From Actinomadura sp. BRA 177 (lineage in GTDB: Bacteria; Actinomycetota; Actinomycetes; Streptosporangiales; Streptosporangiaceae), in contig NZ_JABXFD010000620.1 in assembly GCF_013372625.1 (NCBI RefSeq), positions 1 through 42,001 of the forward strand: a DNA stretch of 42,001 bases. Reading direction: 5' to 3'. The notes beneath the pieces are model-generated. The model ran no database searches. It was given only the letters and a program-made list of their open reading frames with translations, and was not told where the DNA came from. Below, in pieces: positions 40,121 to 42,001 of the stretch. Every line of letters starts with the position of its first letter. Position 1 is the stretch's first letter. Made by a program: the position numbers and the translations under genes.

Positions 40121-40473
40121 TTGTGCCTCCAGCGGGGGGGGTGGCGCACCCTTGTGGTGCGCCGGAGGTCCTGGACATGGTGTAAGAACCGTCAATGCGG
40201 ACGTAAGACGCAGAAGGTGACCAATTCCGGGCAGGCTCGTTGGCACCCTGCGGGGCCGCCCGTGGTCAGTCCGGGCATGCCGGACTTCCGGCCCGTCGAC
40301 CGAACCTGATTTTGTTTCAGGATTCGTCGGAGCACGATGGATTCCCGCTCCCTGGACCGGGCGTCCAATGGGCCTCCCCGGGCCGGTGATCCCGACGTAC
40401 AGTCGGAGATGGTGGGGGACCGGACCTTTGACGCGGGACCCCCCGCCCCCGGTTCCCCGGCACGGGAGTGCCC
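40121..40473. other. 353-bp divergent intergenic region
   Basis: This region separates the protease gene (minus) from the ABC ATPase gene (plus) and should hold both promoters. It contains the hairpin at 40143-40163 and a second inverted repeat AGTCCGG/CCGGACT with a 5-base centre at 40268-40286. I could not choose -35/-10 pairs with confidence. Confidence 0.4.
40143..40163 (-). promoter_or_regulatory. Perfect 8-bp hairpin in the protease leader
   Basis: GGCGCACC (40143-40150) and GGTGCGCC (40156-40163) pair perfectly around a 5-base loop, 23 bp upstream of the protease GTG and next to its ribosome-binding site. It could be an mRNA leader structure or a protein-binding site. Confidence 0.35.
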
Positions 40474-41466
40474 ATGGGCGTCGAGATCCGGGTGGAAGGG
40501 CTCAGGAAGTCGTTCGGCCGGCAGGTCATCTGGGAGGACGTGTCCCTGACCGTCCCGGCGGGCGAGATCTCCGCGCTGCTCGGGCCGTCCGGCACCGGCA
40601 AGTCGGTGTTCCTCAAGAACCTCGTCGGGCTGCTGCGGCCCGACCGCGGCCACGTCTACGTCGGCGGCGGCGACGTCCCGCGGCTGCGCGAGAGCGAACT
40701 CTACGAGCTGCGCCGCCAGTTCGGCGTGCTGTTCCAGGACGGCGCCCTCTTCGGCTCCATGAACGTCTACGACAACATCGCCTTCCCGCTGCGCGAGCAC
40801 ACCAAGAAGGGCGAGTCGGAGATCCGGCGGATCGTCCTGGAGAAGATGGACATGGTCGGCCTGACCGGGTCGGAGGACAAGCTGCCCGGTGAGATCTCCG
40901 GCGGGATGAAGAAACGCGCCGGGCTCGCCCGCGCCCTCGTCCTGGACCCCGAGATCATCCTGGCGGACGAGCCGGACTCCGGCCTCGACCCCGTCCGCAC
41001 CGCCTACCTCAACCAGCTGCTCGTCGACCTGAACGCCGAGCTCGGCGCGACCTTCCTCATCGTCACCCACGACATCGGCACCGCCCGCGTCCTGCCGGAC
41101 AACCTCGGCCTGCTGTTCCGCCGCGGCCTGGTGATGTTCGGGCCGCGGGAGATGGTGCTGTCGAGCACGCACCCGGCGGTGCACCAGTTCTTCAACGCGC
41201 GCCGCGAGGGCCCGATCGGCATGGCGGAGGAGAAGGACGTCGCCGATGCCGCCGCCGAGCCGCAGGGTCCGCCGATGCCGGCGCCGATCCCGCCGCAGCT
41301 CATGCCGAGCGACGGCCGGGTCCGCCCCGCCATGCGGCGCCCCGGCGAATGGCTGCGCGACCACCGGATCACCCCGCCGCCCGGCTCGTTCATCGACGAG
41401 CAGGGACGCGACTGGCTGACCGACTGGGACGTGCTCGTGGCGGGATGGCGTCGGCCGTCCGGCTAG
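40474..41466 (+). CDS. MceG/MlaF-like ABC transporter ATP-binding protein
   Basis: This 330-residue cytosolic ATPase has Walker A GPSGTGKS at 37-44, the signature ISGGMKKR at 141-148 (the GGM form typical of the MlaF/MceG group), Walker B IILADEP at 161-167 and the switch His199 in VTHD. A C-terminal extension of roughly 90 residues, ending in a [12 protein letters not shown] motif, goes beyond the nucleotide-binding domain as in MceG (Mkl) of actinobacteria. MceG energises Mce lipid importers and is often encoded away from the mce operon, as here where no permease is nearby. ATG 40474 is preferred to GTG 40468 because GGGAG sits 5 bases before it. There is no evidence that it exports the peptide. 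Confidence 0.85.
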   Translation: MGVEIRVEGLRKSFGRQVIWEDVSLTVPAGEISALLGPSGTGKSVFLKNLVGLLRPDRGHVYVGGGDVPRLRESELYELRRQFGVLFQDGALFGSMNVYDNIAFPLREHTKKGESEIRRIVLEKMDMVGLTGSEDKLPGEISGGMKKRAGLARALVLDPEIILADEPDSGLDPVRTAYLNQLLVDLNAELGATFLIVTHDIGTARVLPDNLGLLFRRGLVMFGPREMVLSSTHPAVHQFFNARREGPIGMAEEKDVADAAAEPQGPPMPAPIPPQLMPSDGRVRPAMRRPGEWLRDHRITPPPGSFIDEQGRDWLTDWDVLVAGWRRPSG

Positions 41467-41498
41467 TCACCGGACAGTGGGAACGGGAGAATGGTCCG

Positions 41499-41939
41499 GT
41501 GACGCTCCTTTTGACCCGTTCCGACCTGGAGGCGGTGCTCGACCCCGCCACCTGCCTCGACGCGCTGCGCCGCGGCTTCACCGCCGCCGACGACGGGACG
41601 GCCGCGCGCCGGGTGATCGCGAACCTGCCCGGCCAGGGCACCGCCACGGCGCTGCTGCCCGGCGTGGTCGCGGAGGTCCCCGCCTACACGGTGAAGGTCA
41701 ACGCCAAGTTCCCCGGCAGCCGGCCGGCGCTGCGCGGCGTCGTCTGCCTGCACGACCTCGGCACCGGTGAGCTGCTGGCCCAGCTCGACTCGGCCACCGT
41801 GACCGCGTGGCGCACCGGCCTGGCCGCCGCGCTCGGCACCCACGCGCTCGCCCGTCCGGACGCCGACACGGTCGCGGTGATCGGCGCGGGCGCGCAGGCG
41901 GAGCTGGTCATGCGGGGCCTGGCGGAGCCTGTCTCGTAA
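41499..41939 (+). pseudogene. Ornithine cyclodeaminase/mu-crystallin family gene truncated by insertion
   Basis: A 146-residue open frame shows the first half of an OCD-family protein: TRSDLEAVLDPATCLDALRRGF, then KVNAKFPGS, RGVVCLHDLGTGELLAQLDS, TAWRTGLAAALGTHALARP and the Rossmann motif VIGAGAQAELVMRGL. The family is usually about 310-330 residues. The sequence departs from the family right after the Rossmann motif and stops at TAA 41937-41939, inside what looks like an insertion-sequence end. The GTG at 41499 has GGGAG 9 bases upstream. It is a distant relative of the sbnB product but not a Dap enzyme by its sequence. The other half may lie beyond the right edge, after the element. Confidence 0.75.
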
Positions 41940-42001
41940 TCACAACTGACGCTGCCGACGAAGAGGGTCACGTAGAGCTGCGAGCACGCCACACACATCA
42001 A
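41926..42001 (-). mobile_element. End of an insertion sequence interrupting the OCD gene (partial)
   Basis: GAGCCTGTCTCG (from about 41926) looks like a terminal inverted repeat of an actinomycete insertion sequence. On the minus strand an open frame enters from the right edge and ends with a TGA at 41942-41940, a few bases inside that end. Its last residues are ALRDPLRRQRQL, a plausible transposase C terminus. The exact element end and any target duplication cannot be seen because only one end is in the window. The family is not assigned with certainty; an IS5-like element is possible. Confidence 0.5.

Noticed and set aside
40474..41466. ABC ATPase as the exporter of the peptide
   Set aside because: The GGM signature and C-terminal extension point to the MceG/MlaF lipid-uptake group. 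No permease is adjacent, and a terminator and the protease gene separate it from the cluster.
1..42001. CRISPR arrays, tRNA or rRNA genes
   Set aside because: No regularly spaced short repeats and no cloverleaf or rRNA-like stretches were seen on reading through.

Overview
The window looks like part of a high-GC actinomycete chromosome. Coding DNA is about 70-75% G+C with strong third-position G/C preference, GTG/TTG starts are common, and some promoters look leaderless. The gene families fit: a streptogrisin-type protease, an MceG-like ATPase, MbtH, and an XRE/MmyB-type regulator. The family mix would suit the Streptosporangiales/Thermomonosporaceae, but that is inference. No rRNA, tRNA or CRISPR array was seen.

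Bases 1-8.9 kb are accessory or housekeeping genes: a gene tail, a DinB/DUF664-like protein, a large NACHT-type STAND NTPase (candidate defence gene), a divergent TetR/NmrA pair with a palindromic operator between them, a uridine-kinase-like P-loop protein, a Nudix hydrolase, and an SDR divergent from an XRE/MmyB-type regulator with an 11-bp perfect inverted repeat between them. A second copy of the DinB promoter and gene start lies at about 5.98-6.09 kb, fused in frame to the gene's last codons, so it is a deletion remnant.

Bases 8.9-39.0 kb are a nonribosomal peptide cluster. Two minus-strand genes, sbnA- and sbnB-like, should make L-2,3-diaminopropionate (Dap). Divergent from them is a free-standing adenylation protein that stops just after motif A8. 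Three NRPS genes, overlapping by 4 bp, follow: C-A-T/C-A-T/C-(A fragment)-T/C-A-T-E, then C-A-T/C-A-T-E, then C-A-T-TE. They are followed by mbtH, a GNAT acetyltransferase and a type II thioesterase. The assembly line has seven modules, with epimerisation at modules 4 and 6; both of those read as Thr-specific.

The main observation is in module 3. Its A domain has lost everything up to just past A8 and keeps only about 60 residues with motif A10. The free-standing protein 8 kb upstream is missing exactly that piece. Together they make one complete A domain, so a split adenylation domain that reassembles between two polypeptides is the simplest reading. Its specificity residues resemble a diaminobutyrate/diaminopropionate code, which fits the adjacent Dap genes. 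The predicted product is a heptapeptide X1-X2-Dap-D-(allo)Thr-X5-D-(allo)Thr-X7, released by the terminal TE and perhaps N-acylated.

Bases 39.0-42.0 kb hold a terminator, a secreted S1 protease, an MceG-like ATPase, and an ornithine-cyclodeaminase-family gene cut off by what looks like the end of an insertion sequence at the right edge.
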